Part shown: piece by piece, positions 1 through 11,659 of the stretch
Position numbering within the stretch: the first letter of the stretch is position 1
Layout of the letters: every line of letters begins with the position of its first letter
Assembly (NCBI RefSeq): GCF_023065955.2
Contig: NW_026622974.1
Location: 25,947,718 to 26,011,717 of the forward strand
DNA: 64,000 bases
Source: Ursus arctos
Lineage: Eukaryota; Chordata; Mammalia; Carnivora; Ursidae
Direction: 5' to 3'
Program-made: the position numbers and the translations under genes
Notes under the pieces: generated by a model
What the model was told of the DNA's origin: nothing
What the model saw: the letters and a program-made list of their open reading frames with translations, nothing else
The model's database searches: none

Positions 1-1350
1 GTAATTGAATCTATCCTTGTGAAATGATACACTATGTGGGAAATTCCTTTTAGAAGTATTCAGCATTTTACAGCTTCAAGACATTCTTACTACTAATGAC
101 GTCACTTGAGTTCGAAAGAGCTTTTCTGCTTGAGAAAGGCAGCAAATATTGGAACAAACCTGGCTGGTGAGATGAACTCATGATTCAGAAGGAGTCCCTA
201 GTTGGGAGGGGAGAAAAAAGCCTTATTAAATGCTCTATGCAAGTACATCATTCCTAGTGGCAGTAGGCTAGTTGAGTCTGAGTCCAGCACTAAGCCATTT
301 TTCTTAAAGGAGAAAGTAATCTTGAGAGAAAAACATTTCTTTCTTTCAGAGAAAGAAATGTGTTTAGGACTACAATTATAGAGGGGCTCTTTTCTCTTAA
401 CTTTTTGTTTTAAGAAGACTTTTAAGATTTTTCTGAACATCCATTCTAGTTACTGCTTCCTGAAGATAACAATAAAAGGCATCTTATTTCTCAATTGTTA
501 CATTCTTTCCACGTAGGCAATTTGGTTCTTATAAATATTAAAATCAAAAGGCAGTTTTCACTGTTGTACTATCAAATCCTGTACTTGGGAATTAAGTATC
601 TATTTTTAATGCCAGCATTTATTTCTAAGAATAACACACATGATTTGAAAATGATAAGGCGCAGAAGTATGTGTACAGTTTATGTTTGGGAAACTAATAA
701 AGAGTTCTATTACACTTTATCCCACAAGGCAAAGACCATCACAGGTCACCGCAGCCATATTATGTTACAGTCCCGTGATATACTCTGTGTCAGCTGTTCT
801 CTCACTCATTCACACACATAGATCTTAGCTACTTAATATACAGTTAAGTACATTTTCTAAAACAAAGCAAAAATTCACTCAAACACTGAACAGATGTGAA
901 TAAAAAGAAGAGGGTAGTTTAAAAATATTTCTGTTGCTATCAGCAATTATTTTGTCTCATGAATGGCATTGGGCTATTGATGTAGAATGTGAATAAGGCT
1001 GGTTTGGTTACTGTGGAAGTTGGAACAATAGCAAGTTTCCCATTTTCAGTCCATGTTTATTGAAAGTCCATAGTGCTTTTCAAACTGTATTTTAAAGAAA
1101 GCATCAGATTAAAATGGAAAATAGTTTATATAGAACAGGGAATGATTTTGTTCTACCTGTTCCTAGAGATATAGCTATATACAAATGATACAGAAGCTGT
1201 TTTTAAAAATACCTCTTTTTGAGATATTTCCTACATTTAAAAAAGTATATTGCTATCTTACCGATGTAAAAATTTCCCCTTGAACCACATTCCAGCAGAC
1301 GCATTAAGTTAAATAATTAGAAATTGGCTTTCTCTTTCATAACGTACTAT
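1..1350. other. AT-rich stretch with no recognised gene or repeat
   Basis: I see no exon-like open frame, RNA gene or repeat that I can name. The two short frames here (80 and 108 codons) show no recognisable domain. One perfect cAMP-response octamer, TGACGTCA, lies at 97-104 and is listed separately. Confidence 0.5.
97..104. promoter_or_regulatory. Perfect CRE-like palindrome TGACGTCA
   Basis: The octamer is the full CREB/ATF consensus and contains a CpG. There is no TATA box, CpG island or gene start next to it, so it may be a chance match. Confidence 0.2.
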
Positions 1351-1559
1351 TTATTCATTCATTCATTCATTCCTTCATTCACTCATTTATTTTTAGAGAG
1401 AGTGTGTAAGTGCACACATGTGTGAGGGAGGGAGGGGGCAGCCTGAGAGGGAGGGAAAGAGAGAATCTTAAGCAGGTTCCACGCTCTTGACCCTGAGATC
1501 ATGGCCTGAGCCAAAATCAAGAGTCGGTCCCTTAACCAAATGAGGCACCCAGGCACCCT
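1351..1559 (-). mobile_element. CAN-SINE (tRNA-derived carnivore SINE), reverse
   Basis: The right end reads as the reverse complement of the SINE head (aggcacccaggcaccc). The tRNA-related part with gagatcatggcctgag follows, then a purine-rich GAGAG stretch, and at the left the tail as ATTC/TTTA repeats. Divergence from the young copies in this window suggests an old insertion. Confidence 0.9.
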
Positions 1560-1928
1560 GGTACTATCTTATTTAAACACCATCACTGGATTACTGGAAA
1601 ATAAGAAAACACAAATGTATTTCAGCAATTTGATTGCATATGCCAATGATATGATAATTTAGAGTAATATAAGGAGATTCGATAGGTGGAAATAAACCTT
1701 CCAAGTACAAGATCTTTATGAATGGGGACACAGTTTCATAAAAAGTCCATCCTAAGGAAATGTCAACCAAGTCAAGGCAAAGACAAATAATGGTGATAAA
1801 AGGAGCAGAAGGAAGAGACTACTATACCAAACTGGAATCAGAAAGCCTGACATCTCATATTAACTGTGAGTGGCACTGGGCCGTGTGTATATCTAACTTA
1901 TATAGAAAATAAAACTTGTGTAATAGAA

Positions 1929-2329
1929 CTTTATTAGTCAGAGTTCTCCAGAGAAACAGAACTAATGTGTGTTTGGAGAGAGATTTATTTTAAGCAATTG
2001 GTGCAACGTGATTGTGGAGGCTGGCAAGCCAAAGTCTGCAGGGTAGGCTGGTAGGCTAGAGACCCATAGAAAAGTTGATGCTGCAATTTGAGTCTGAAGG
2101 CAGTCTGCTGGAAGAATTTCTTCTTCCTGGGGAAAGATCAGTCTTTTTCTTAAGACTTTGAAAGAATGAGGACCACCCACATTATGAAGAGTAATTTGTT
2201 TACTCAGAGCCTACTGATATAAATGTTAATCTCGTGTAAAAAAAATACCTTCACAGGATCCTACCGTGTTTGATCAGATATTTGGGTACCATGGCCTAGC
2301 CAAGTTGACACAGAAAATTAGCCATCACA
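1929..2329 (-). mobile_element. Solo LTR of ERVL class (MLT2-like), reverse
   Basis: Read on the minus strand it starts TGTGATGGCTAATTTTCTGT and ends GGAGAACTCTGACTAATAAA. These are the characteristic termini of MLT2-type LTRs, known from the mammalian ERVL group. No internal retroviral sequence adjoins it, so it is a solo LTR left by recombination. The subfamily is not certain. A second LTR of the same group lies at 41330-41826 on the plus strand. Confidence 0.8.
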
Positions 2330-2339
2330 AGAACATAGT

Positions 2340-3905
2340 AAATCAGTTGCCCTCATACATCAATGGTAGGTGTATTAACCCTTCAACAATTTTGGAAAAT
2401 AATATGACCATTTTATTAAGAGCTTCAAAATCTTCCTAGGCATTTTTACCAAACAATTACATTTCTATATTATAGAAATAAACCTAAACGCAGACACAAA
2501 CAGCATAAACCAGAAAGGAAAAGATTGATAAATGAGATATATTCAAATTAAAAGTTGTGTGCCATAAGACATCAAAAACAAAGTTAAAAACAAGCCATTG
2601 ACTAAGAAAGATACTTGAAACACATGTCAGAAAAGTTAGGAGGAACTCCTGCCCTCGTACAATCAATGAGAAGAAGATATAAAACCCAATTGAAAATGAG
2701 CAAAGATTGATAGGGCAGTTCTTAAAAGAAGACATCTGAATGGCTAATAATCATTTTAAAAGATGTTCAGCCAGACTCATAATCAGAGAAAAGCAAGTTA
2801 AAACAAGATTCACTCTTCAAGCTATCAGAAAGACCAAAATTAAAAGTTTAACAATGCTAGCTGTTGGTGAGAGCATAAATTGATATAACCACATTAGAGA
2901 ACAGTATGGCAATACCTAAAAAAACTGAAGTTAGGTATATCTTAAAATCTTAGACTTCTACCCCTAAGTATATATAATCTAGTTAAATTTTGGCACTTGT
3001 ACATATGTATGCACAAGAAATATGTATTATTTGTAGTATTGTTTATAAATGAAAAAAAGCAAAAATTTAAATATCCGTCAGAAAAATCAATAAATCCTGA
3101 TAAGTCAGAATAGAATTTTGTATGGCAGCTTAAATAAACAAACTAGATTTACACTTATAAGCATGGATTTATCATGAAAATATGTCAGGTAAAAAAAAAA
3201 GCAGTTTACAAAATTATGTATACAGTATGATTTCCTTTATGTCAACTTCAAACACATTTAATTGAGAAAGTCAACTAAAAGTTTAAGAAATCAGGATACT
3301 ATACTGCACAATACATACCTAGTGAAGTTATTTTTTAAAATATGGAGTGAAAGGGCGCCCACCAAACTTAAAATGTTGTTTGCCTCTCTCTACAAAGATT
3401 GTGAAGGAAATAGGTGGCGATGTGTGTGTGCGTGTGTATGTGTGTGCACGTGCAAGTGCATATCTATGTACAAAAAAAAGGAGTGATATAGGAAGGCATA
3501 AAACGGGCTTTAACTGGATAGGTAATATTTTATTTCTTAAAACTAAAAAAAAAAAACTAAGCAAATATTGCAAAATAATAGGTTAAGAATGTACAACACC
3601 AAGAGTGAGCTCTAACGTAAACTATGGACTCTGGGTGATCATGATACATCATTGTAGGTTCACTAACTGTAACGAGTATCCCACTGTAGTGCAGGATGTT
3701 GACAGTGGGGGTGGGCTATGTGTGTGAGGTGGCAGGGAGTGTATGAGAACTCTGTATTTTCTGCTCAGTTTTGCTGTGAACCTAAAACTGCTCTAAAAAT
3801 TAAAGCTTATTAATTAAAAATATGTTAAGTCTAGGTGGTGGTTACATTTTAAGTTATTCTTTGGACTTCATTGGATGTTTGAAAAATTCAATAATGATAA
3901 CAGAA
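2340..3905 (+). mobile_element. Old L1 (L1M type) 3' fragments, plus strand
   Basis: The stretch is decayed ORF2 C-terminal sequence followed by 3' UTR. Recognisable landmarks are aatgagcaaagattgatagg, atgatttcctttatgtcaac and, near 3770-3810, ttgctgtgaacctaaaactg followed by ctctaaaaattaaagc, which resembles L1M 3' ends. A second, older L1-type 3' end (ggtggttacattttaag ... tgtttgaaaaattca) follows at 3835-3900, so at least two L1 pieces are stacked. A TG-rich microsatellite lies at 3420-3453. No open frame of useful length remains. Confidence 0.7.
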
Positions 3906-4197
3906 TGTATTGTAATAGTTCTAGATCATTTCAAAACTTTTATTTCATGTTAGCATTATTGTCATATTAAATATAAATATAACTAAACTTGAGAATAAAC
4001 CTTTACTTCTCAAAAAGCTGAGGATGAATTCTAAGCGTTATTTCTTGAGAATAGGACACGTGAATGATCGATACACACATATTTATATTCTATATACATA
4101 TATGCATATTTTGATTTCAGGAATATACTTATTGTAATTTAAATATTTAAAATACTTAAGTTTAAAGATTTTTAAGTCAAATATGAGTGGTTGACAT
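3868..4197 (+). repeat. Left arm of a large inverted repeat
   Basis: This segment matches the reverse complement of 6762-7088 nearly throughout, at about 90 percent identity judged by eye. Long shared blocks include ctttacttctcaaaaagct and ttcttgagaataggaca. The spacer is about 2.56 kb. I cannot name the sequence as a known repeat family. Its first bases overlap an old L1-like 3' tail. Confidence 0.85.
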
Positions 4198-5937
4198 GAC
4201 AAGTCTTTGTGATTTTTGTAAGGAAAACATATTTCTTAAACTTTTCATTGATCTACTCTACAGCCCTTAAAGAATTTTGCAGTTTGTCCCCAAACTTGAA
4301 TCATTGTTTCTTTCTTGCCAGCTGAACAAGTACCTCAAGATAAAGTTAAAATTACATGTAATTGTTAGGAAAAGCAGATTTCCTTTTTGTTCTTGCCAGA
4401 AAAGTCACTCAGCTATTGGACAGGAAGATTTCAAGATATTCCAGTTGAGAAGTTTTCATACTTGGCTGCATGTTAAAATCATATGAAAGTCTTTAGAAAT
4501 CCTAATGCCCAGGCACATCTCATAACCATTAAATCAGAATCGCTGGAAGTGGGACCCAAGATATTTTGGGATTTTTTTTTAACTTCTTAGTTATGCAACC
4601 AAAGATCTCTTTATATTATGACAACTCAAAACCATACCTTTTTCTTTCCTTTTAAAGATAGATACCTACTATGAGACTTTACCATTAGATCCCTAGAGTA
4701 GCCATGCTATGGCTTAAAATTGGTATGGTATTCACAGCTTTAAGCCTTAAATGAGGATTCCTGGGTCATGAGTGTGACCCATCATTTTGTCAGATTTGTC
4801 TTATGGATACTGCTTGAGTTATGTCTTCTCTTTGTTGCTAATGGCAACAGCACCAACTGTTTCAAGTTTAGGCCAAAAATAATGTCACAAAAATAGATTA
4901 TTTTGAAAAAGCGCAAAAATACATACCTACAGGGGCTTTTAAGAATTACCAATTCCTAGATAAAACTGGAGAAAAACAGCAGTTAAAAAACACCATTTAC
5001 TTAAATATCTGGGTGACATTTATGACATTATTTATAAACATAATATTCAATTTTTTCATTGAACTTTTTATCATTTCATGGATATCGGGCTTTACATTTC
5101 CTATCATTGATTTATATTTTTGCTCATGTATAAAACAATAAAACTTGAAGAGGGGATGATTAAGATACTTCAAAAGGCAAACTATCCGTGGTGTATAATA
5201 TATTTCATGGAAGCCTAGTTACTGCTGTTGGATATTATAATTCAGTTTCAGGAACTGCTGAGAGACTAGAATCTCTAACTTGATGGCTATAGAGTTGTAT
5301 GTTCCTTAGTACAGACACATGTGTATCTATGATAGGTGTGTCTGTGACACATAGGGGTCATGATATGCACTGAAGTATAAAATCTCACCCACAGTATAAT
5401 GAGATGCTTTATATATGACCCATTATTTGAGAAAGTGATCCTGTATCACCACAAATTTAAAGGGCTTGAAAGGTGCGCCAGACGTGTGCTGTGGTAGAAT
5501 GTGCAGCCACTGATGGAGTGTAAATTATGCTGGAGAGCTGTCCTGTCTTCATTCATTGATTCGTTTGTTTACTGAAATTATATCTTTTGAATACCTATGT
5601 CATACCATATTTTGAATCCTCAGATTATCTATTTTGCAACATTACTGCCCTTTCCCTGGAAGGAGGCATTGGATCTCCTTGGCTTCAGCTAAGAGAAAAT
5701 TTGACATGGGCTAATGGAAAATCTTTGTACCTATTTGCATGTTGGCATGAATTTATTTCACAGGTCGATTAGCTTCTAATCAGGAAAACAAAAGTCAGGG
5801 AATTAGGAGGGGCAAAAGCACAGGGTTCCTCCATCACTCTGTTTTACTTATTTATAGATTCTTCCCTTTTGGGAAAACTCTTCCCCTTTTCTAATGTGCC
5901 CCACAGTCATATAAGCATTTTTTGCTTCTATTTTGTT
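4198..5937. other. Unique or unassigned AT-rich DNA
   Basis: No gene is evident. A stretch at 4462-4570 (tgttaaaatcatatgaaag ... ttaaatcagaatcgctgg) resembles an old MER-type DNA transposon seen again at 45.8-46.1 kb. The 61-codon frame at 5587-5772 shows no recognisable domain. Confidence 0.4.
4462..4570 (+). mobile_element. Probable old hAT/MER-type DNA transposon fragment
   Basis: The wording gcatgttaaaatcatat, cccaggcacatctcataacc and taaatcagaatcgctgg follows the layout of a common mammalian non-autonomous DNA transposon. The same layout is seen at 45773-46128. The family name is not certain. Confidence 0.4.
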
Positions 5938-5946
5938 AGTGTTTTA

Positions 5947-6141
5947 TTTTTTAATTAAAAAAATATTTTATTTATTTAATTTGAGGGAGAGAGAGAGTAC
6001 ACAAGTGACCAAGAGTAGAAGGCGGTGGGAAGAGGGACAAACAGACTCCCAGGGGAGCAGAGAGCCCGCCCATCCCAGGACCCAAGGATCATGACTTGAG
6101 CTGAAGGCAGACACTTAGTTGGCTGAGCCACCAGACGCCCC
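5947..6141 (-). mobile_element. CAN-SINE, reverse, with TSD
   Basis: The head is at the right (gctgagccaccagacgcccc) and the tail at the left (tattttatttatttaat). The flanking direct repeat agtgtttta occurs at 5938-5946 and 6150-6158, separated from the head by about 8 bp, so the exact right edge is slightly uncertain. Confidence 0.9.
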
Positions 6142-6158
6142 ATGCTGTCAGTGTTTTA

Positions 6159-6761
6159 AAAGAAATGTTCTATCATGGTGTTTTCATTTTCTCATTAACA
6201 ATTCACTTTCAAAAATTAATTTATTTTATAAAAATGACATATAGGCATTATAAAAAGAAATGTAAGCTATATAAAAAGATTTTTAAAAATCTCCCAACCT
6301 TCCACGTCCCTCAACTCACCATCATAAACATTTGAGAAGTATCACACAGGAAATCTCTCCATGCATAAAGCAATAGAAAGATAAATTTTAAAACGTTAGA
6401 AAAACGGGATCATACTATTTATGCTTTTTTAAATTAAAGGTATTCAACTTTTTATTTTTCTTATCAATTTTTTGAAGAGTATTCCATGTACCATAAAGTA
6501 CATTCACTTAACATGTGGCTCAATGAATTTTGACAGTTGTATACATTCATGAAACCATCAAAAATTGATAGAGCAATTCATCACCTCTGAAAGATTTTTT
6601 ATGCTTTTTTACATTCCACTCCTCCCTCTCTGTCTCCAGCCCCAAGCATCCTCTGCTTTGTTTTTTTACTACAGGTTTATTTGCATTTTATATAAATGGA
6701 ATCACAAAGTATATACTGTTCTGTGTCATTCATGAAGAGATTTTTCTAAATATAATGATGC
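6159..6761 (-). mobile_element. Very old L1-like fragment, reverse
   Basis: Part of this stretch (cattccactcctccctctctg, ggtttatttgcattttat, ataaatggaatcacaaagta) resembles old mammalian L1 sequence read on the minus strand. It ends where the right arm of the inverted repeat begins. The first 270 bp are only tentatively included. Confidence 0.45.
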
Positions 6762-7088
6762 CATGTCCACCACTCACATTTGACTTAAAAATCCTTAAAC
6801 TCAAATATTTTAAATTACAATAAGTATGTTCCTGAAATCAAAATATGCATATATATATAGAGAGAGAGAATATAAATATGTGTGTATTGATCATTCACAT
6901 GTCCTATTCTCAAGAAATAACACTTAGAATTCATCCTTAGCTTTTTGAGAAGTAAAGGTTTAGTCTCATGTTTAGTTATATTTATATTTAATAAGACAGT
7001 AATGCGTGCACATGAAATAAAAGTTTTGAAGTGATCTAGAACTGTTACAATACATTGTTATTATTATCGAATTTTTCAATTAGATCAA
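6762..7088 (-). repeat. Right arm of a large inverted repeat
   Basis: Reverse-complement partner of 3868-4197. The arm carries a local AT/AG microsatellite (atatatatatagagagaga, 6850-6868) that differs from its partner, while the flanking blocks are nearly identical. It lies between two stretches of reverse-strand old L1, so it interrupts them or was copied into them. Confidence 0.85.
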
Positions 7089-7413
7089 TGTGGTAGTGTT
7101 TTATAGTCTGTATCTTTGTGATTTTTTAGTCATGTTTCTATAAATTGTTGGATAGGAGTGTAAAAATTCTCCCTTATTACTCTATAAATTTTTTAAAATC
7201 AATTTTTGCTTCATATATTTTGAGGCTCTGTTACTAGGTGATACACATTTGTGATTGCTATGTTTTCCTGATGAATGGAATATTTTCTTATTATAAAATG
7301 TTCTTCATTATATTAAATAGCATTCTTTGTTGTGAAGTTTACTTTTGAATTTCTCTCTGGTATTATTTCTCTTCAGCCTGATGGATTTCTTTTAGTATTT
7401 CTTGTAGTATAGA

Positions 7414-7448
7414 TCTAGAGGCAATCAGTTCCCTTGATTGCCTCTAGA
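7414..7448. repeat. Perfect 14-bp hairpin
   Basis: tctagaggcaatca at 7414-7427 pairs exactly with tgattgcctctaga at 7435-7448 across a 7-nt loop. The left arm continues the old L1 sequence and the right arm looks like a folded-back copy of it. Confidence 0.8.
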
Positions 7449-7454
7449 GGAAAT

Positions 7455-7562
7455 CGGTCAGGTGTCAGATTCTTGATTTCAGCTCAGATCTTGATCTCAG
7501 GGTTGTGAGTTCAAGCACATTTTGGGCTCCATGCTGGGCGTGGAGCCCACTTTTTAAAAAAA
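7455..7562 (+). mobile_element. Old short CAN-SINE, plus strand
   Basis: Contains the SINE core ctcagggttgtgagttcaag followed by gggctccatgctgggcgtgg and an A-rich tail. It is shorter and more diverged than other SINEs in the window, as in the older carnivore subfamilies. Confidence 0.7.
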
Positions 7563-7604
7563 TCAATTATAAGATCTGAAAATGTCTTTGTTTTGCCTTC
7601 ATTC

Positions 7605-7802
7605 GTTTTTTTTTTTTAATTTATTTATCTGAGAGAGAGGGTGGGAGGGGCTGAGGGAGAGAGAGAGAGAGAGAGAATCCCAAGCAGACTCCTTGCTGAG
7701 TGAGGAGCCTGATGTGAGGCTCAATCTTACAACCCTGAGATCATGACCTGAGCTGAAATCAAGAGTCAAAGGCATAGCCAACTGAGCCACCAGGCACCCC
7801 TA
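7605..7802 (-). mobile_element. CAN-SINE, reverse, TSD ccttcattc
   Basis: The poly-T tail at the left, a GAGA-rich middle, the gagatcatgacctgagctg core and the ccaggcacccc head at the right are all present. The 9-bp direct repeat ccttcattc occurs at 7596-7604 and 7803-7811. It inserted into the older L1. Confidence 0.92.
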
Positions 7803-8269
7803 CCTTCATTCTTGATGAATATTTTTTGTGAATTGAGAATTCTGGATCATCATTTTATTTTCTTTCCATGCACTAAGGATATTGTTTATTGTTTTCTAGA
7901 CTCTGGGGCTTCTGATGAGAAGTGTAGTGGCCATTTGAATCAATAATTTTCGTATGTAATGTGTCATTTTTCTCTGACAATTTTCGATATTTTCTTGTTA
8001 CCTTTAGTTTTTAGTAGTCTCACCCTGACATGCTTAGGCATGGTCTTTTTCTAACTAATTCTGTTTGGAGTTTTCTGAACTGCATGAATATGTAAATTTA
8101 TGAATTTCACCATTTTTTTATGCTCTGAGGTATTATTTCTACAATGTTTTTCCTAGCTCCATTCTCTCTTCTTCTGGGCCTCTAACTACCCAAATGTAGA
8201 CCTTTGGAATGGTCTCCCAGATCCCAAAAGGTATGTTCTTGCTTGGTATACTCTTGCTCTCTATATTTT

Positions 8270-8370
8270 TTCCTCTCTCTTTTCTCCTTCTTCTCCTCTT
8301 CCTTCTCTTCTTTTCCTCATCCTCCACACCTCTCTCCTCCTCTTCTTTCTCCCCTTCTTCTTCTTCTTGA
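8270..8370. repeat. Polypyrimidine low-complexity tract
   Basis: CT-rich stretch of TTCTCC/TTCTTC units within the old L1 5' part. On the minus strand it translates to Lys/Arg/Glu-rich nonsense that should not be taken for a basic protein. Confidence 0.85.
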
Positions 8371-9320
8371 TTGAATGATTCTTATTGATCTATCTTCATG
8401 TTCACTGACTCTTTCCTCTGTTTTTTTTTTTCCATTCTGATATTAAATTCCTCAAGAAAACTTTAAATTTCAGGTACTGTGTTTTTCAGTTTTGAAATTT
8501 ACGTTTAGATCTTTTTACTGTTTCTAATTTCTGCTTAATTTTCCTATGTTTTCATTTATGGGAATATGTTCCTTTACCCCACTGAGCCAAATTATAATAA
8601 CTATTTTTCAGTTCTTACCTGGTAATTCCAACATTTCTGTTATCTCTGAGTTGACATTTCTTGACTTGTCTTTTTTTTGGCAAGGGGTCATACTTTCTTG
8701 TACGGTGAATAATTGTGTATGATATCATAGTTGATTGTGAATATTATGTTGTGCAGACTCTATATTCTGTTATATTTCTTCAAGTATGTTGAAGTTTTTG
8801 TTTTAGTAGGCAACTAACTTGGTTAAACTCAAATTACACACTTTCATGACTATAGTTGTTGACAATTCAGATATCACTTCAGTCTTAGTTGGAAGCTGCT
8901 TTCTGTTTGTTTCATGAATGTGTAGTTCAGAGATCAGCCAGACTTGAGCTGAACTTAGCATAGAATTTTGGGCTATGCCTCTTTGGCTCTCCCTTTTCTT
9001 AGTTTTCTTTCATGTACTTTGTCTTGCTTTGAGGCCTTTTCTCCTGGTGTAAGAAAGATGAGACATATTTCTATGGAAGTTTTAGCCATTTTTCTAGTTA
9101 CTTAAGTTTGATTGTCTAATTGTTGTTCATTCTGCCTTTTTAAAAAATCTATTACCTTCTGTTTCACAGGTATAAATCCTCATTGTTTCTTTTTTTCCAT
9201 CTGCTATCTCTCATAGTGACCCCTTTCACTATGTGCATTGCAGTTTCTGCCAGGGTTAGATGAGAAACCTTAGAGAGTGATTTGTATATGCAAATGTGTA
9301 TGGAAATACATTAAAGGATT

Positions 9321-10152
9321 TTCATTGGTACCAGATAGTTTTTAAGCCAGTTTCTCAGAAAAGCGTTTCTATATTGCATGGTTTGCTTTAATTCAGACAA
9401 TGCATATGTGTGTCTCAGGCCTGCTTTCTGTATTTCCCACAAGTAAATATTTTCTACCATGGCTCTGGGAAGTTGGCAAGCTGTCTCACTGCTTTCCTAG
9501 TCTAGCACTTTTCCTGTCTAGCACTTTCCTATGGCCTGGTGTGTGCAGGCTTTCTCATATCTGCTTTACCTACAGGGCAATCCTTTCTGATTCTAAGATG
9601 CATGTCACAAGTTCAATTCCAGCTCCCAGTGACCTTCCTATGGCAAGTATCAGTGTCCATCCAATTCTTTTGGTAAGCCTTCAGATTCACCTCCCTATTA
9701 CCACCCTGACCTTTTAGTTCAGATTTAATTTTACAGTTGTGGGGCATTTCTTAGTGGTTAAAATGGGAGGGGGTTATTTCACTCAGCATCTTATGCAGCC
9801 ATATTAACTTGAAGTTTCTTTTCTATTCTTTCCCGTATTGCTGTTAATTAATTAATAAAGTGACTTAGTTAACCCTTTATGACCTTTCCTATATCTAATA
9901 TTTATCTTTGTTTCCACAACTCTCCTATAGTCCCCAGTCCAGGCTCTTGTCATATAACACTGTATCATTGCATTCAGTTTTGAATTCCTCACTCTATTGC
10001 CATTGTATCTCTACCCCAATCCATCTTAGATACTGCTGTCATAATATTTGTCATAAAAATTGCCTTTGATCATGTCACTGCTCTCCACAGAAGTCTTTAG
10101 TGGCTCTTTGACATCAAGACCAAAGTCTTGCCAGCATAAAATGACTCAAACA
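9321..10152. other. Unassigned DNA, partly L2-like
   Basis: No gene is evident. The 105-codon frame at 9400-9717 shows no domain. From about 9950 the text (cacagaagtctttagtggct, accaaagtcttgccagcat) resembles the L2 LINE 3' half. Confidence 0.4.
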
Positions 10153-10327
10153 TCTTTTTCAAAAAATATTTTATTTATTTATTTTAGAGAGAGAGAGATA
10201 GAATGAGTGAGCATGTAAGCACAAGAATGGGGGGGCAGTGCAGAGACAGAAAATCTCAAGCAGACTCCCTGCCGACTACGGAGCCAATGCTGGGCTTGAT
10301 CTCACTACCCTGAGATCATTACCTGTT
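10153..10327 (-). mobile_element. Head-truncated CAN-SINE, reverse, with TSD
   Basis: Tail and GAGA-rich middle at the left, core at the right ending gagatcattacctgtt; the tRNA head is missing. The direct repeat actcaaaca flanks it at 10144-10152 and 10328-10336, which shows that the truncation happened at insertion. Confidence 0.9.
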
Positions 10328-10639
10328 ACTCAAACAACTTTTTAAAATTTTCACTGCTCTTAGCACAAATTCTGGATTTTGGGTGGAGTTTCTCTACTCA
10401 TTGTCCCCTGAGTTATACAACTTCTCATTACCACTTTACCTTTGTTCATAATGTATCCCAAATGTGGAAAAATGTGGAATGCCTTACCCCAATCAGCATA
10501 CTTTTCCAAATCATATTCTTTCTTTTAAACAAAGTTGAGGGCTCTCTCCTTTTATGGATTCTTTTCTGTGATTTTAGTCCATGTAAATTCTATTAGTTGC
10601 TTCTGCAAATCTTTTGTTGTTTGTCTGGGTTATTCATTT

Positions 10640-10682
10640 TCTCTCTTTCTCTCCCTCTCTCTCTCTCTCTGTCTCTCTCTCA
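10640..10682. repeat. CT microsatellite
   Basis: Run of CTCTCTCT with a few interruptions within the L2-like stretch. Confidence 0.85.
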
Positions 10683-10800
10683 GTATGTAACATCCTTGAA
10701 GGCCAGAAAGGAGATAAGAAACTTTATTGTATAATGAAAATTGTATTCATAAAGTTTATTCTTAATAGTTACAAAGTGCCTTGCACATAAGTGTTTTTTG

Positions 10801-11659
10801 ATCTAGAAAATGAGAAGATAAATTTTGGTGTGGGAAAAAAGTACAAAAAGGGACAGGAGTTACAATCATAATCATCATTAAAATCAAGAGGAAGCTTGGG
10901 ACACTATCTTGAGAATAAAACTGCTGAAAATCCCAGCCACTTGATTTTTACCTACTTGAGTAGCCTTTGTGGTTGGGGCAAACCTCCATAGCTCCATGAA
11001 GGCATTTATATAAATGCCTATAAAAGGCATTAATATAAATATTAAAACAAACATAACAAAACAAACAACAAAAACCCAGGTCAATGCTTATATAACGGTA
11101 TTTTAAGTCACAAATTATAACTGGTTTTAAATAGCCATTGCTTTTGCTATTATTTTCAACTTCTGTTACACAAAAGATCAAACAAATAAATACATCTATT
11201 ATTGGAAATGCATTATTTAGATAACACACATAAATTTTATCCACCAATTTCTAATCCTTGATAAAACATATAGTTTCTTGCTTTGCTGCAAGCTGTGTAA
11301 AAAAATAGCCCTGGATTCTGACCGACCATAAGCTTAGCATCAGTGCACAGAATGATGTGGTGAAATAAAAAACATTTGACTGCATTGAGGAATTCATACT
11401 TCAGATTTGGGCCCACAGCCTCATGTACCCCACTAAGGACTGCTTTAAAAAATAGTCATTGACAAATTATAGAGTCTTGAGGAGTAAGACAGTTTGATAA
11501 ATGTGTTGGTAATTTTCTCATTGCAGAAATGATGAAAGGAATTTAGAGAGAATTAATTTTCTCTATTGTAGAAGAGGAATAAGGTGACAATATGTTGTTC
11601 AAAGATGCAAAGCAAGGACCTCTATGGGGTCTTTATAGAGAGGTAGACGTCAGCTCCAC
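10801..11659. other. AT-rich DNA, nothing recognised
   Basis: Two overlapping reverse frames (66 and 99 codons, 10884-11247) are hydrophobic and AT-driven. I see no signal peptide, domain or exon structure that supports a gene. Confidence 0.45.

Larger units (their letters stand above)
7089..9320 (-). mobile_element. Old L1 (L1M/HAL1 type), reverse, ORF2 start through ORF1
   Basis: Read in reverse, 7089-7412 corresponds to the endonuclease end of L1 ORF2 (motif text tgcttcatatattttgaggc), and 7800-8400 to the ORF1 region. Sequence up to about 9320 looks like the 5' part of ORF1 or the 5' UTR. All frames are broken. Two CAN-SINEs (7455-7562 and 7606-7800) and a 14-bp hairpin (7414-7448) interrupt it. 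The right boundary is a guess. Confidence 0.6.
9950..10800 (+). mobile_element. Probable L2 LINE remnant, plus strand, split by a SINE
   Basis: Segments such as gtcactgctctccacagaag, tgccttaccccaatcagc and catccttgaaggccagaaag, ending ttacaaagtgccttgcacat, follow the order of the L2 3' end. The SINE at 10153-10327 interrupts it. Divergence is high and the boundaries are approximate. Confidence 0.5.

Noticed and set aside
8139..8327. Lys/Arg-rich basic frame
   Set aside because: Translation of a polypyrimidine tract (TTCTCC repeats) on the opposite strand.
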